From contig CANMNN010000009.1 in NCBI GenBank assembly GCA_947499305.1, forward strand, positions 60,990 through 124,989: 64,000 nucleotides of DNA. Direction: 5' to 3'. Positions 26,432 to 36,007 of this stretch are shown here, in pieces. The stretch is from an uncultured Arenicella sp. (GTDB lineage: Bacteria; Pseudomonadota; Gammaproteobacteria; Arenicellales; Arenicellaceae). The notes below the pieces were generated by a model. It was not told the origin of the DNA and did not search any database. It was given only the letters and a program-made list of their open reading frames with translations. The position numbers and the translations under genes are program-made. Position 1 is the first letter of the stretch; the number at the start of each line of letters is the position of its first letter.

Positions 26432-27157
26432 ATGTTAGCAAATTATGACTTTCATCAAGGCGCTGATGCACAAAGCTTAGCAGAGCATCTCGCGGGTGAG
26501 CTGTCGGCATTGATGACTAATGCGATTACGCAAAAGGGATCGGCAGTTTTAGCTTTATCTGGCGGCTCTACACCAAAGCCCTTGTTTGAAGAGCTAGCGA
26601 AACACGACGTTGATTGGAGTAAAGTAGTTATCACTCTAGTTGATGAGCGGTGGGTCGACGAATCGCATGAGCTTTCAAATGCGGCGTTTATGAAAACTTA
26701 CTTGTTGAGTAAGTTACCTGATACGGTGAGTTTTGTGCCGCTATACCAAGCGGCAGATTCAGTTGATGCTTCATTGCCTGCCGTTGTGAATGACTACCTC
26801 ATAGCCACTGGCTCTACTGTCGAGGCTCCACGTGAATTCGACATTGTTATTCTAGGGATGGGTGGCGATGGGCATACTGCTTCATTCTTTCCTGACGCCG
26901 ACAATGTTGCTGATTTGGTTGATATCGAATCTGAAGACGCCTTACTCACATGTCACTCTCCAAGTACACAGGTTGAACGTGTAACTTGGAGCTTGCCAGT
27001 TTTACTCAACACTGACTTTCTCGCCTTACACTTTACAGGTGAGTCGAAGAAAACAGTTTTTGAAAGGGCCTGTGAAGACGGAGCAATAACAGAGCTGCCC
27101 ATTCGCAGCGCGATTTTTCAAGATCGAGTTCCGTTAAACGTGTATTACGCAGACTAG
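26432..27157 (+). CDS. pgl: 6-phosphogluconolactonase
   Basis: A 241-residue lactonase of the DevB/NagB-like family. It has LALSGGSTPKPLFEELA near residue 37, ITLVDERWV near 65 and VILGMGGDGHTASFFP near 130, the three loops that form the active site. It hydrolyses 6-phosphogluconolactone to 6-phosphogluconate. The open frame runs back to 26396 inside zwf, but the ATG at 26432 follows a GAGG at the end of zwf and leaves a 4-base gap, so translational coupling is likely. It is part of the Entner-Doudoroff operon. Confidence 0.93.
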   Translation: MLANYDFHQGADAQSLAEHLAGELSALMTNAITQKGSAVLALSGGSTPKPLFEELAKHDVDWSKVVITLVDERWVDESHELSNAAFMKTYLLSKLPDTVSFVPLYQAADSVDASLPAVVNDYLIATGSTVEAPREFDIVILGMGGDGHTASFFPDADNVADLVDIESEDALLTCHSPSTQVERVTWSLPVLLNTDFLALHFTGESKKTVFERACEDGAITELPIRSAIFQDRVPLNVYYAD

Positions 27158-27192
27158 CCTGCCTACTTTTTGCTAGCGACACAGAAAAAATT

Positions 27193-28995
27193 ATGAGTAT
27201 CAAACAAATTACCGACCGCATCATCGAACGCAGCAAAGAGACTCGCGCCGAGTACCTTGCCATGATTGATGAAATGCGCAATGCGCCGCCAGCGCCTGAT
27301 AGATTGTCGTGCAGTAATTGGGCTCACGTTGTCGCGGCCGAATCAGCTGAAGATAAAAAGTCTATCCCGGCAGGGCAAGGCGCGAATATTGGTATCGTAA
27401 CGGCCTACAACGACATGTTGTCAGCGCATCAGCCATTTGCGCAATACCCGAACATCATCAAACTAACTGCCCGTGATAAAGGAGCGACCGCTCAAGTAGC
27501 CGGAGGTGTGCCCGCGATGTGTGACGGTGTCACGCAGGGTCAACCCGGTATGGAGATGAGCTTGTTCAGTCGCGATGTTATTGCACTTGCAACGGCGGTA
27601 TCTCTGAGTCATGACGTTTATGATGGCGTTATGTGCCTAGGTGTGTGCGACAAAATTGTGCCAGGTCTTGTGATTGGTGCGCTGCAATTTGGTCATTTGC
27701 CAGTGATGTTTGTGCCTGCTGGTCCAATGCCGTCGGGCATTCCGAATAAAGAGAAAGCCTTGGCACGACAGAAGTTTGCTACTGGCGAGATCGACAAAGC
27801 TAAGCTGCTAGAGAGCGAATCAGCGTCTTATCACAGCGCCGGTACTTGTACTTTTTATGGTACGGCAAACACTAACCAAACTTTGATGGAAGCCCTAGGT
27901 TTACAGCTAGCGGGTACTTCGTTTGTGAACCCAGGAACGCTGCTCAGAACTGAGCTTACGCGCGAGTCAGTGCGCAAGCTCTTGGATCAAACTTCAAAAG
28001 GCTCAAATTATCGTCCTTTAGCTGAGGTTGTCACCGAGAAGTCTATGGTCAATGCCATGGTTATGATGATGACTACCGGTGGCTCGACTAACCTAACATT
28101 GCATTTGATCGCGATGGCTGCGGCTGCAGGAATCCAAATCACGTGGGATGACATGGACGAGATTTCTCGCCTAACACCGCTGTTGGCTAATGTGTATCCG
28201 AATGGCCAAGCCGATGTAAACCATTTTGAAGCGGCCGGTGGCCTGCCTTACCTAGTTAATGAGCTTCGTACATTGGGCTTGTTGAATGAAGACGTGGTTA
28301 ATGTGATGGGCGAGGGCCTAGATGCCTATACGCGTAAACCGCAGATTGATGAAGATCGAAATATTTCTTGGGGCGAACCGATTACCACAAGTGGCGACGA
28401 TACAATTTTAGCGACAGCTAAAGAACCATTTGCTCCTGAGGGTGGCATGCGAACAGTACATGGCAACCTCGGCACTGGTGTAGTGAAAATCTCAGCCGTT
28501 GAAAAGCAGTATCAGGTAATCGAAGCACCGTGCAAAATCTTTGAAACTCAAGACCAGCTTAAAGTCGCTTTCGATGAGGGCAAGCTCGAGTGTGATCATA
28601 TCGCCGTAGTGCGTTTTCAAGGGCCTGCAGCAAATGGTATGCCTGAGCTTCACAAGTTAACGCCGTATCTAGGTATCTTGCAAGATCGAGGCTTTAAGGT
28701 GGCGCTAGTGACGGATGGCCGCATGTCCGGAGCATCAGGTAAGGTACTTACAGCCATGCATGTAAGCCCAGAAGCTAAGAAAGATGGTTTGTTAGCTTAT
28801 TTGCAAGAAGGCGATATTTTAAGAGTTGATTGTAATACCGGCGAAATGGCTTGCCTTGTTGATGAGGTTGAGCTTCGTAAACGAGAGCCTGCCAGTGAAC
28901 CCCAAATCCCCCAAACGTTAGGCCGAGGCCTATTTGAGAAAATGCGGCAGGTAGTCGGTGAATCTACTTTGGGCGCATCGTTTATCAGTCAGTAG
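27193..28995 (+). CDS. edd: 6-phosphogluconate dehydratase
   Basis: A 600-residue dehydratase of the IlvD/Edd family. The Fe-S ligands lie in [31 protein letters not shown] and [15 protein letters not shown]. The C-terminal [23 protein letters not shown] segment is standard for Edd. It converts 6-phosphogluconate to 2-keto-3-deoxy-6-phosphogluconate, which is also the HexR inducer. The gene is 35 bases after pgl and 76 bases before the chosen eda start. The length (600) matches typical Edd (about 600-610). Confidence 0.95.
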   Translation: MSIKQITDRIIERSKETRAEYLAMIDEMRNAPPAPDRLSCSNWAHVVAAESAEDKKSIPAGQGANIGIVTAYNDMLSAHQPFAQYPNIIKLTARDKGATAQVAGGVPAMCDGVTQGQPGMEMSLFSRDVIALATAVSLSHDVYDGVMCLGVCDKIVPGLVIGALQFGHLPVMFVPAGPMPSGIPNKEKALARQKFATGEIDKAKLLESESASYHSAGTCTFYGTANTNQTLMEALGLQLAGTSFVNPGTLLRTELTRESVRKLLDQTSKGSNYRPLAEVVTEKSMVNAMVMMMTTGGSTNLTLHLIAMAAAAGIQITWDDMDEISRLTPLLANVYPNGQADVNHFEAAGGLPYLVNELRTLGLLNEDVVNVMGEGLDAYTRKPQIDEDRNISWGEPITTSGDDTILATAKEPFAPEGGMRTVHGNLGTGVVKISAVEKQYQVIEAPCKIFETQDQLKVAFDEGKLECDHIAVVRFQGPAANGMPELHKLTPYLGILQDRGFKVALVTDGRMSGASGKVLTAMHVSPEAKKDGLLAYLQEGDILRVDCNTGEMACLVDEVELRKREPASEPQIPQTLGRGLFEKMRQVVGESTLGASFISQ

Positions 28996-29071
28996 TAATA
29001 GCAAGAACATGATTCAAAATAATAGCGCGCTACAAGTGGCGACCGACAGTTCAAACATGAAGGAGACTTTG

Positions 29072-29710
29072 GTGAATACAGCCTTGGTGAATAAAACACA
29101 ATTAATAAGCGAGATGATCGGCGATCAAAAAGTAATGCCGGTAGTCGTAATCGAAAACGAAGAACAGGCCCTGTCGCTTGCACAGGCATTGTTGGACGGT
29201 GGCGTTAACGTTATCGAAATCACTTTGAGAAATGCCTACGGCATTAAAGCGATCGAAGTAATCAAGCAAAACTTTCCTGAGATGATCGTACTAGCCGGCA
29301 CCGTCAACTTGCCGGCTCAAATGGTGGCGGTGGTCAAAGCTGGCGTGGACGCAATCATTAGCCCTGGAATAACTGAAAGCTTATTAAAAACGGCTAAAGA
29401 ACAAGGCATTCCATACTTACCAGGTGTGGCAACCGCCTCTGAAGTGATGTTAGCGATGGAGTATGGTTTGCGCGAATGTAAATTATTTCCAGCGACAGTT
29501 GTTGGTGGTATAAGCGCGCTTAAAGCGTTCAGCGGACCATTCGGTGAGATGAAATTTTGCCCAACCGGCGGCGTTAACGAAGCCAACTACCAAGATTTTC
29601 TAGCACTGCCTAACGTGATGTGTGTTGGAGGAAGTTGGATCGCATCGAGTTCAGCGGTTAAAAATGGCGAATGGGATGCGATCACTGCGGCGTGTAAAGC
29701 TGTACGTTAG
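29072..29710 (+). CDS. eda: 2-keto-3-deoxy-6-phosphogluconate aldolase
   Basis: A 212-residue class I aldolase. The catalytic Glu lies in VIEITLRN, and the Schiff-base Lys is the Lys of RECKLFPATVVGG. It cleaves KDPG to pyruvate and glyceraldehyde-3-phosphate; it may also act as 4-hydroxy-2-oxoglutarate aldolase. The frame stays open back into edd (28958), which would give a 250-residue protein overlapping edd. The GTG at 29072 with AGGAG at 29061-29065 gives the family-typical length and a good start, so I use it. It is the last gene of the zwf-pgl-edd-eda operon. Confidence 0.92.
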   Translation: MNTALVNKTQLISEMIGDQKVMPVVVIENEEQALSLAQALLDGGVNVIEITLRNAYGIKAIEVIKQNFPEMIVLAGTVNLPAQMVAVVKAGVDAIISPGITESLLKTAKEQGIPYLPGVATASEVMLAMEYGLRECKLFPATVVGGISALKAFSGPFGEMKFCPTGGVNEANYQDFLALPNVMCVGGSWIASSSAVKNGEWDAITAACKAVR

Positions 29711-29889
29711 AACGCGGTCATTTTAAGCATCTTTAGAACGGTTACGGGTGAAAGAGTCAGTTTATCGAAAGCCACTTAGTGCTTATTCTAAATCGAACCT
29801 TGATATTTCACCGATAGAACCCAATTAATAATATTATTGCTTAGGCAGCCTAACTGCTGTCGATCAAAAAATTATCTATTGGGGTTATT

Positions 29890-30858
29890 ATGGAAATCAT
29901 CCGCAAGCCATGGGTTATTGTGCCCGTTATTATTCTATTGTTCTTCGTATTGATAGGTTGGTATTGGAGCCAAGAGCCAGCGCATCCAACACCGCTAAAA
30001 TCGGAAGATAGCGTTCAGCCTGTAGTTGGCGTTGCGACTACCGAATCTTTAATTGGCGCGGTGAGAACATTGCTGGACAAGCGTGGCGGGTATCTTTCAA
30101 ATGACATCACTCCTCCAAGTGTGTTTTTAGACAATGTGCCGAACTGGGAATTCGGAGTGTTGCAGCAAGTTCGTGATTTAGCCAAAGCCATGAGAAACGA
30201 CTACAGTCGTTCGCAAACTCAATCTCTAGCCGACCCAGATTTAGAAGTCGCTGAGCCAAAATTTAACGTTGATAGCACCTCGTGGTTGTTTCCTTCGGCT
30301 GAAGGAGAGTATCAAGAAGGTGTGGATGCGCTGAATAAATACTTAACTCGCTTGAGTGACCCGTCGCAACGCAACGCACAGTTTTATGCACGTGCTGACA
30401 ACCTTAATGAATGGCTGAGTTTAGTAGAAAAGCGTTTGGGTTCTCTTTCACAACGTTTGAGCAAAGCTCGCCCGCAGATCCGCGTGAATACCGATTTAGC
30501 CGGCGATGCGAATGCTCAGCAGTCTACCGCGACGGAATCTGAGATCATTGCGGAGACTTCGTTCTTCGAAATCGACGATAACTTCTACGAAGCTCGAGGG
30601 ACTGCGTGGGCCTTGATTCATTTTTTGCGCGCCGCTGAAGTAGATTTTGGCCCAGTATTGCGCGATAAAAACGCGATACCGACATTACGCCAGGTGGTTC
30701 GCGAGTTGGAGGCAACACAGCAAAATGTGACCAGCCCGATGATTCTTAATGGCAAAGGCATGGGCATGTTTGCAAATCATTCATTGGTTATGAGCTCATA
30801 TATCGCGCGAGCTAATTCTGCGATCGCAGATTTACGCCGCCTACTTGATGACGGCTAG
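29890..30858 (+). CDS. DUF2333 family membrane-anchored protein
   Basis: A 322-residue protein of the DUF2333 family, common in gammaproteobacteria and without a known function. A single membrane helix at about residues 8-28 is followed by a soluble, mostly helical periplasmic domain. Recognisable parts are the TLLDKRGGYLSNDITPPSVFLDNVPNWE stretch near 60-88, split by family-typical short insertions, and EIDDNFYEARGTAWAL near 225. GGGG lies a few bases before the ATG. It is transcribed separately from the eda operon and ends at a terminator at 30947. Confidence 0.85.
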   Translation: MEIIRKPWVIVPVIILLFFVLIGWYWSQEPAHPTPLKSEDSVQPVVGVATTESLIGAVRTLLDKRGGYLSNDITPPSVFLDNVPNWEFGVLQQVRDLAKAMRNDYSRSQTQSLADPDLEVAEPKFNVDSTSWLFPSAEGEYQEGVDALNKYLTRLSDPSQRNAQFYARADNLNEWLSLVEKRLGSLSQRLSKARPQIRVNTDLAGDANAQQSTATESEIIAETSFFEIDDNFYEARGTAWALIHFLRAAEVDFGPVLRDKNAIPTLRQVVRELEATQQNVTSPMILNGKGMGMFANHSLVMSSYIARANSAIADLRRLLDDG

Positions 30859-30946
30859 AGTGTTCGGCACAATATTTGGGTAATACCAAAAAAACATCAG
30901 CTAAATCGACCTCCTTTAAAACCTCGGGAGGCATTAGCGTAAAGCT

Positions 30947-30974
30947 TAAAAGGGCCTTATTTAGGCTCTTTTTT
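30947..30974 (+). terminator. Rho-independent terminator after the DUF2333 gene
   Basis: AAAAGGGCC pairs with GGCTCTTTT (one G-T pair) and is followed by T. The rest of the 383-bp region 30859-31241 holds two further perfect 8-bp stems, TCACCAAC/GTTGGTGA (31030-31050) and ACATCTCA/TGAGATGT (31128-31162), but no gene. Confidence 0.8.
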
Positions 30975-31175
30975 GTGAGTCATGCTCTTGTCCACAAGCC
31001 TGAGTAGCATGCCTTTTGCCTAACATGGATCACCAACAAGTAGTTGGTGATTAGAAGGGTGTCACTGAGTTCCTGGATCCAAATATAGGGAACCTTCAAG
31101 CGGACGGCGCTTAGCTACCTAGATCATACATCTCAAACACTGCATCAACATTGCTGAGATGTGGTTTGGCATTCA

Positions 31176-31211
31176 GAAAAATTTGAGCCAGCGATGATCT
31201 GCCGGCTCAAA
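31176..31211 (-). terminator. Rho-independent terminator after the AgcS symporter gene
   Basis: TTTGAGCC at 31182 is inverted as GGCTCAAA at 31204. Read leftwards, the direction of the gene ending at 31242, the stem is followed by a T-run. Confidence 0.85.
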
Positions 31212-31241
31212 CTTACACAGTGATAAGTACTTCGCGAAAAC

Positions 31242-32750
31242 TTACTTGTTTTCCCAAAAATGCGCGTTTTTAATGCCTAGCTTCTTAGGATCAAAGGTGT
31301 ATTTCTCAACTCCAGCTGCTTTTTGAGCCTCGTAATCCTTTAAGGCTCGCATGGCAGGTCGGCCCATGAAGAAGATGATTAGAATCCCGATGATATTCAC
31401 CCAAGCCATAATACCTAAACCAATATCACCTAGATCCCAAACGATTTTCGCCTCGATGATAGTGCCGAAGAATACCGCGGAAATAATGATGATCTTTAGA
31501 AACATCATGGCGCCTGGTAATTTAAATGAGCGTCGAATATAAGCAACGTTGCTTTCAGCAATATAGTAGTAAGCCAGTAGTGTTGTGAACGAGAAGAAGA
31601 ACAACGATACGGCAATGAATGGGTTGCCGACGCTTGGCATAACGCTTTCGATTGCCAGCTGCGTAAACGCGGGGCCTTCATGCGATATGCCAGCGGCAAT
31701 ATTTTGAATAAGGAAACCGCCGTTGCCATCAATAACGTTGTAAGTGCCGGTGATCAAAATCATCAGAGCCGTTGCTGTACAAACGAATAGGGTATCGATA
31801 TAGATCGAAAAAGACTGAACCAAGCCTTGCTGAGCGGGGTGATCTACCTCGGCAGCTGCCGCGGCGTGAGGTGCTGTACCTTGTCCTGCTTCGTTCGAAT
31901 AGACTCCTCGTTTAACACCAATGCCAATGGCCGCGCCTAAACCTGCCATAGGAGTGAATGCGTCGCCGAAAATCATCGCAATAATCGCAGGTAGTTGATT
32001 CACGTTTAGCGCGATGATTACTAGGGCTGTCAAAATATAGGCAAGTGCCATAAACGGAACAACGATCTGTGCAAAGCTTGCGATTCGCTTAACACCACCA
32101 AAGATAATAAAACCCAGCAAAATAATCAAAACTGCACCAGTTATAACCTTGACCGATGCGAACGTGCCCATTGACGTGACGATATTGCTGCCGTCACCTA
32201 GGGTTTGCACAATTGCGCCGCCGATCGCGTTCGACTGTACAGTTGGCAATAGAAGGCCGCAGGCAATTATGGTGGCGATCGCGAATATCCACGCATACCA
32301 TTTTTGGCCCATTGCACGCTCGATATAGAACGCCGGCCCGCCTCGATACTCGCCAGTTTCAACATCAGTCTCCTTGTAAATTTGACCTAGAGTGGCTTCT
32401 ATATAAGCCGTTGCCGCGCCTAGAATAGCGACGAGCCACATCCAGAAAATAGCGCCTGGCCCACCAATGCCGATAGCGGTTGCAACGCCAGCGATGTTAC
32501 CGGTTCCAACTCTGCCCGACAGTGAGACCGCTAATGCTTGAAAAGATGAGATGCCCTGTTCTGAGCTCTTGTTCGACTTCAATAAGCGAATCATCTCTGA
32601 AAACATTCGCACTTGGACGAAGCGAGTTTGTATTGTGTAAAACAAGCCCGCAAGCAAACATAGAATCACTAATACGGGAAAGATCGAGAGGCCCCAATCG
32701 CCCCATACAATATTATTAATCGACTTAACGAAGTTCTCAAAAGTTTCCAT
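31242..32750 (-). CDS. Sodium:alanine/glycine symporter (AGCS family)
   Basis: A 502-residue inner-membrane carrier of the AGCS family, about 11 helices. Signature stretches are SLSGRVGTGNIAGVATAIGIGGPGA near residue 73 (broken here by no insertions), KRGVYSNEAGQGTAPHAAAAAEVDHPAQQG near 285 and the WMWLVAILGAATAYIEATLGQ helix. The family moves alanine, glycine or related amino acids with sodium. It lies 222 bases downstream of a TonB receptor on the same strand but beyond that gene's terminator, so it is probably a separate unit. Which amino acid is carried is not readable. Confidence 0.92.
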   Translation of the reverse strand: METFENFVKSINNIVWGDWGLSIFPVLVILCLLAGLFYTIQTRFVQVRMFSEMIRLLKSNKSSEQGISSFQALAVSLSGRVGTGNIAGVATAIGIGGPGAIFWMWLVAILGAATAYIEATLGQIYKETDVETGEYRGGPAFYIERAMGQKWYAWIFAIATIIACGLLLPTVQSNAIGGAIVQTLGDGSNIVTSMGTFASVKVITGAVLIILLGFIIFGGVKRIASFAQIVVPFMALAYILTALVIIALNVNQLPAIIAMIFGDAFTPMAGLGAAIGIGVKRGVYSNEAGQGTAPHAAAAAEVDHPAQQGLVQSFSIYIDTLFVCTATALMILITGTYNVIDGNGGFLIQNIAAGISHEGPAFTQLAIESVMPSVGNPFIAVSLFFFSFTTLLAYYYIAESNVAYIRRSFKLPGAMMFLKIIIISAVFFGTIIEAKIVWDLGDIGLGIMAWVNIIGILIIFFMGRPAMRALKDYEAQKAAGVEKYTFDPKKLGIKNAHFWENK

Positions 32751-32913
32751 AGATACCGAAAGCGCTTTTATTTAATTATTATTCTGAAATAACTCAGGCG
32801 CGCTTTGATGGATCATCAAGCATGCCGAGCCTGCTGTTAGTCTCGACTATAGCCGAAAATGGTTGAAATTCCGAACACAGTAATCATGAAACTCAGGGCT
32901 CGTAACCGATAGG

Positions 32914-32947
32914 CAAAAAAATAGCCGCAGACAAGGCTGCGGCTATT
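32914..32947 (-). terminator. Rho-independent terminator after the second TonB receptor
   Basis: AATAGCCGCAG and CTGCGGCTATT form a perfect 11-bp stem. Read leftwards it is followed by a run of T. Confidence 0.88.
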
Positions 32948-32971
32948 CTGATACTGCTTAGTGACTAACGA

Positions 32972-35677
32972 TTAGAAATCGTATTTAGCACGTAAGTAGT
33001 ATTGACCACCAGAGAAGCCGAATGGCGCCGTAGCAGGGTAGCGTGAGCCAACAATGCCTTGGAATTCATTTTCGTCTGGGAAGGCGTCGAATAGGTTAGC
33101 AACACCAGCAACCAATTCAATTTGGTCGCTGAAGTTATAACCGTATTCAACATCAACAGTGATCTCACTGCTGGCTTCGATTGGTAGCGTGCCGTCGTCA
33201 AGATGCGCTTCAAAGTAGTCACTGTGATAGTTCACACGTGCAAGAGCACGCCAGTTATCACCGTTATGACGCATGCTCAAGTTGCCTTTCCAATTAGGAA
33301 GATTTTCTTCAAGCTGACGTAAGCGAGTTGAGCTTAAATTACCTCGACGAGTGACTTCTGTGTCGGTGTAGTTAAGTGCCAATGACAAAGTAGTTGAACC
33401 ACTTCCCAAATCTAATGGAGTGCTCGCAACAATATCGATACCTTGAGTTTTAGTGTCGAAATCATTAGCGAAGAAACCAAACGACACCAAATCTTCTGAG
33501 CCTGCAAAATCAGCTGAATTTAATACGCCAGCCGCGTTTAGAGAGTTCAAGATTTGGCTTGTTTGTGCGCCATCTGAGATTGATACTCCTGAGCGTGCTG
33601 CAACGCCTGTCAACAAGCCTCGAAAGTCTTGTTGATCAGTAATCGCGATACGGTCATCAACTTCGATATTGAAGTAGTCAACAGTTAGACTAACTGAGCC
33701 AAGCTCAAAGCCTGCACCAATAGAAAAGTTGGTTGCATCTTCTGGGCCCAATGTAAAGCGACCACCTAATTCGTTATTAACGAATTGGCCAGCTGCGGAA
33801 CTCAATGGCAATGTGCCTTGGTCAACCAGAACGCCGCCAACGGCTTGGGTCGTAACGTTGGTAACGTTCGCTTGCCCAGTTGTAGGTGCGTGGAAACCGG
33901 TTGAGTATGTGGCGCGGAAGACCGTTGTATCGGTCGCACGGAATAGACCGCCAAGCTTGAAATTAGTGGTGTCGCCGAAAGTATTGAAATCTTCGTATCG
34001 AACCGCGGCTTGCAAAGTTAGCGCATCTGTAACGTCAGCTTCTAAGTCAATATACACCGCGATATTGTCTTGAGTGTCGTTGGTGCTGCGTGTGAAACCA
34101 CCAAAACCGTTTGAGCTAGACGAGAAGCCTTGACCGGTTGGGAACGCAGCTGATGCTGCTGCCAACGGACCAATTTGAAAAGACGCAGGGTCTCCAGCTT
34201 GGATGTCGAACTCTTCTTCGCGATACTCGAAACCACCAGCAATGTTCAAGTCTGAAGCAAAGCCTTCAACAGGAAGTGCGTAGTTCAGGTTGATATTGAA
34301 GTTAGTATCTGTTTGAGTGTAAACACCAGGATTAAACGAAGTTGGTGTATTCGGACCTAAGCTTGCGTTAATTGTATTGCGAATGAAAAACGCGGCTTCA
34401 TTTTGGCCGTATCCATAGCTCACGTCATAAGCCAAACCATTAGCCAGTTCACCGCGTACACCGAGTACTAAGCTTGTGTCCTCAACATCACCACCAAAAC
34501 GAGGAGTGAAGCCGCCTGGGAATAACTCTACAAATGAGAAACAGTTATCGTCAGCTGTGACCTGTGCCAAAATGCCAGGATCAGGAAGCAAGCCGCCTCC
34601 AGCCGTTAATGGAATACCTGCTGGGCAATCGCCTGCTGTATCACCCGATAAGTCACCAACAAGAACTGAGGCTACGCCGCCGTCCATTGCTGCGCCAGTT
34701 GCCGCATTAACTTCTGGGCCAGCGAATACACCACCACGATTGGTCGGGTTACGGAAGAAGAAACCGCCTTCAACATTACGTTCAGCATAGTTACCAAAGG
34801 CATAGCCTTCTACGTTTTCAGTGATTTGAAACGCTGAGTTTACGAATACTTTGATGTCGTCGTTTACTTCAGGCGCTCCCCAATACTGTACGAACTCGTC
34901 AGTTATGGTGTTCACATTTTGACTGGCTACCGCCGTGTTACCTGCGGCGATCAAGGCTGCTGCGTCATCACGTTGTACAGAGCGGAAGGTTCCATCGCTC
35001 TCTGCAAACTCGGCTGACACATTTAAGAAACCGTCTTCACCAAGTGCAAAACCTTTGTTCAAGCCGATGCGCATGTTGTCGCCATCGCCTTCATACGTAG
35101 AGCCCCATTTTACTTCTATAGAGCCGCCTTCAGCATCGTCGCGGAGTGTGAAGTTCATTACACCGGCAATTGCGTCAGCACCGTATTGAGATGATGCACC
35201 ATCGCGTAATACTTCAACTTGCTTTAAACCGATGGTTGGGAATACACCAATGTCGGGGCCATGAGCACCGTCAGATATACCACCGCCTAAGAATGAAATA
35301 ACCGCAGCACGATGGCGGCGCTTTCCATTTAATAATACTAGTGTGTTATCAGGAGACAGACCACGTAAGTTTGCAGGACGAACAATCGTCGCAGCATCGG
35401 AAATCGGTTGAGTATTTACTTGATACGAGGGTACAACGGTACGAATCAAATCTGAGATATCGGTACCGGCTTGGTCTTTAATATCGTTAGCGCTAATTAC
35501 ATCGACTGGTGCAATGGTATCAGCGGCAGAACGAGCCTCGCGGCGCGTACCAATGGTAACGATTTCTTCAATTGGCGCGGCTGATGGTTCTGATTGGGCA
35601 TAGGATGCCGTCGAAACGCCACCAGCGGCTGCTAATGAAACAGCAACTGCGATTAATTTGGGTTGGAACTTATTCAT
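32972..35677 (-). CDS. TonB-dependent receptor (second)
   Basis: A 901-residue outer-membrane receptor. The signal peptide is at residues 1-28 (SYAQ), the TonB box EEIVTIGT at 37-44, and the plug holds DVISANDIKDQAGTDISDLIR and VLLNGKRRHRAA near 115. The barrel ends in RAKYDF. The open frame extends 34 residues further upstream, but the ATG at 35677 gives a clean signal peptide. The plug type with LRGLSPDNTLVLLNGKRRHR is common in marine gammaproteobacteria; its ligand is not readable. Neighbours are an amino-acid symporter downstream and a sodium/proton antiporter diverging upstream, so a peptide or amino-acid ligand is possible. A 15-bp perfect inverted repeat lies in the promoter region. 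Confidence 0.9.
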   Translation of the reverse strand: MNKFQPKLIAVAVSLAAAGGVSTASYAQSEPSAAPIEEIVTIGTRREARSAADTIAPVDVISANDIKDQAGTDISDLIRTVVPSYQVNTQPISDAATIVRPANLRGLSPDNTLVLLNGKRRHRAAVISFLGGGISDGAHGPDIGVFPTIGLKQVEVLRDGASSQYGADAIAGVMNFTLRDDAEGGSIEVKWGSTYEGDGDNMRIGLNKGFALGEDGFLNVSAEFAESDGTFRSVQRDDAAALIAAGNTAVASQNVNTITDEFVQYWGAPEVNDDIKVFVNSAFQITENVEGYAFGNYAERNVEGGFFFRNPTNRGGVFAGPEVNAATGAAMDGGVASVLVGDLSGDTAGDCPAGIPLTAGGGLLPDPGILAQVTADDNCFSFVELFPGGFTPRFGGDVEDTSLVLGVRGELANGLAYDVSYGYGQNEAAFFIRNTINASLGPNTPTSFNPGVYTQTDTNFNINLNYALPVEGFASDLNIAGGFEYREEEFDIQAGDPASFQIGPLAAASAAFPTGQGFSSSSNGFGGFTRSTNDTQDNIAVYIDLEADVTDALTLQAAVRYEDFNTFGDTTNFKLGGLFRATDTTVFRATYSTGFHAPTTGQANVTNVTTQAVGGVLVDQGTLPLSSAAGQFVNNELGGRFTLGPEDATNFSIGAGFELGSVSLTVDYFNIEVDDRIAITDQQDFRGLLTGVAARSGVSISDGAQTSQILNSLNAAGVLNSADFAGSEDLVSFGFFANDFDTKTQGIDIVASTPLDLGSGSTTLSLALNYTDTEVTRRGNLSSTRLRQLEENLPNWKGNLSMRHNGDNWRALARVNYHSDYFEAHLDDGTLPIEASSEITVDVEYGYNFSDQIELVAGVANLFDAFPDENEFQGIVGSRYPATAPFGFSGGQYYLRAKYDF

Positions 35678-35781
35678 ATAACTGCAACTCTCCCGAAAGC
35701 CTCTTCGGCTTACATGTTTTGCTAATGGATGTTTATTTGCTTGTTCGTTGTTTTTTAGCAACACTCCGCTGTGTGACATAC

Positions 35782-35796
35782 AACATGCTGCATGTT
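35782..35796. promoter_or_regulatory. 15-bp perfect inverted repeat upstream of the second TonB receptor
   Basis: AACATGC-T-GCATGTT, a perfect odd palindrome 105 bases upstream of the receptor start and 212 bases upstream of the antiporter. It looks like a dimeric regulator site. No regulator gene is adjacent. Nothing else is seen in 35678-36007. Confidence 0.5.
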
Positions 35797-36007
35797 ACGC
35801 CGTTTTAATTGTGTCAACAAGCGATAAATTCCGCACATTCGACTGATAATTAAGGAGAAATGTTAGATTTTTGCTATTTGATGTCGCTTAAAGGTAAAAC
35901 ACAAAAATTTATTGGGCGACTCATGCGAGCTTGGTTATGATAGTCAAGAGCATGGTGGTCCATTGCTTTGTAACCAAAACCAAGAATAAAAATCAAAAGG
36001 GCAATCT

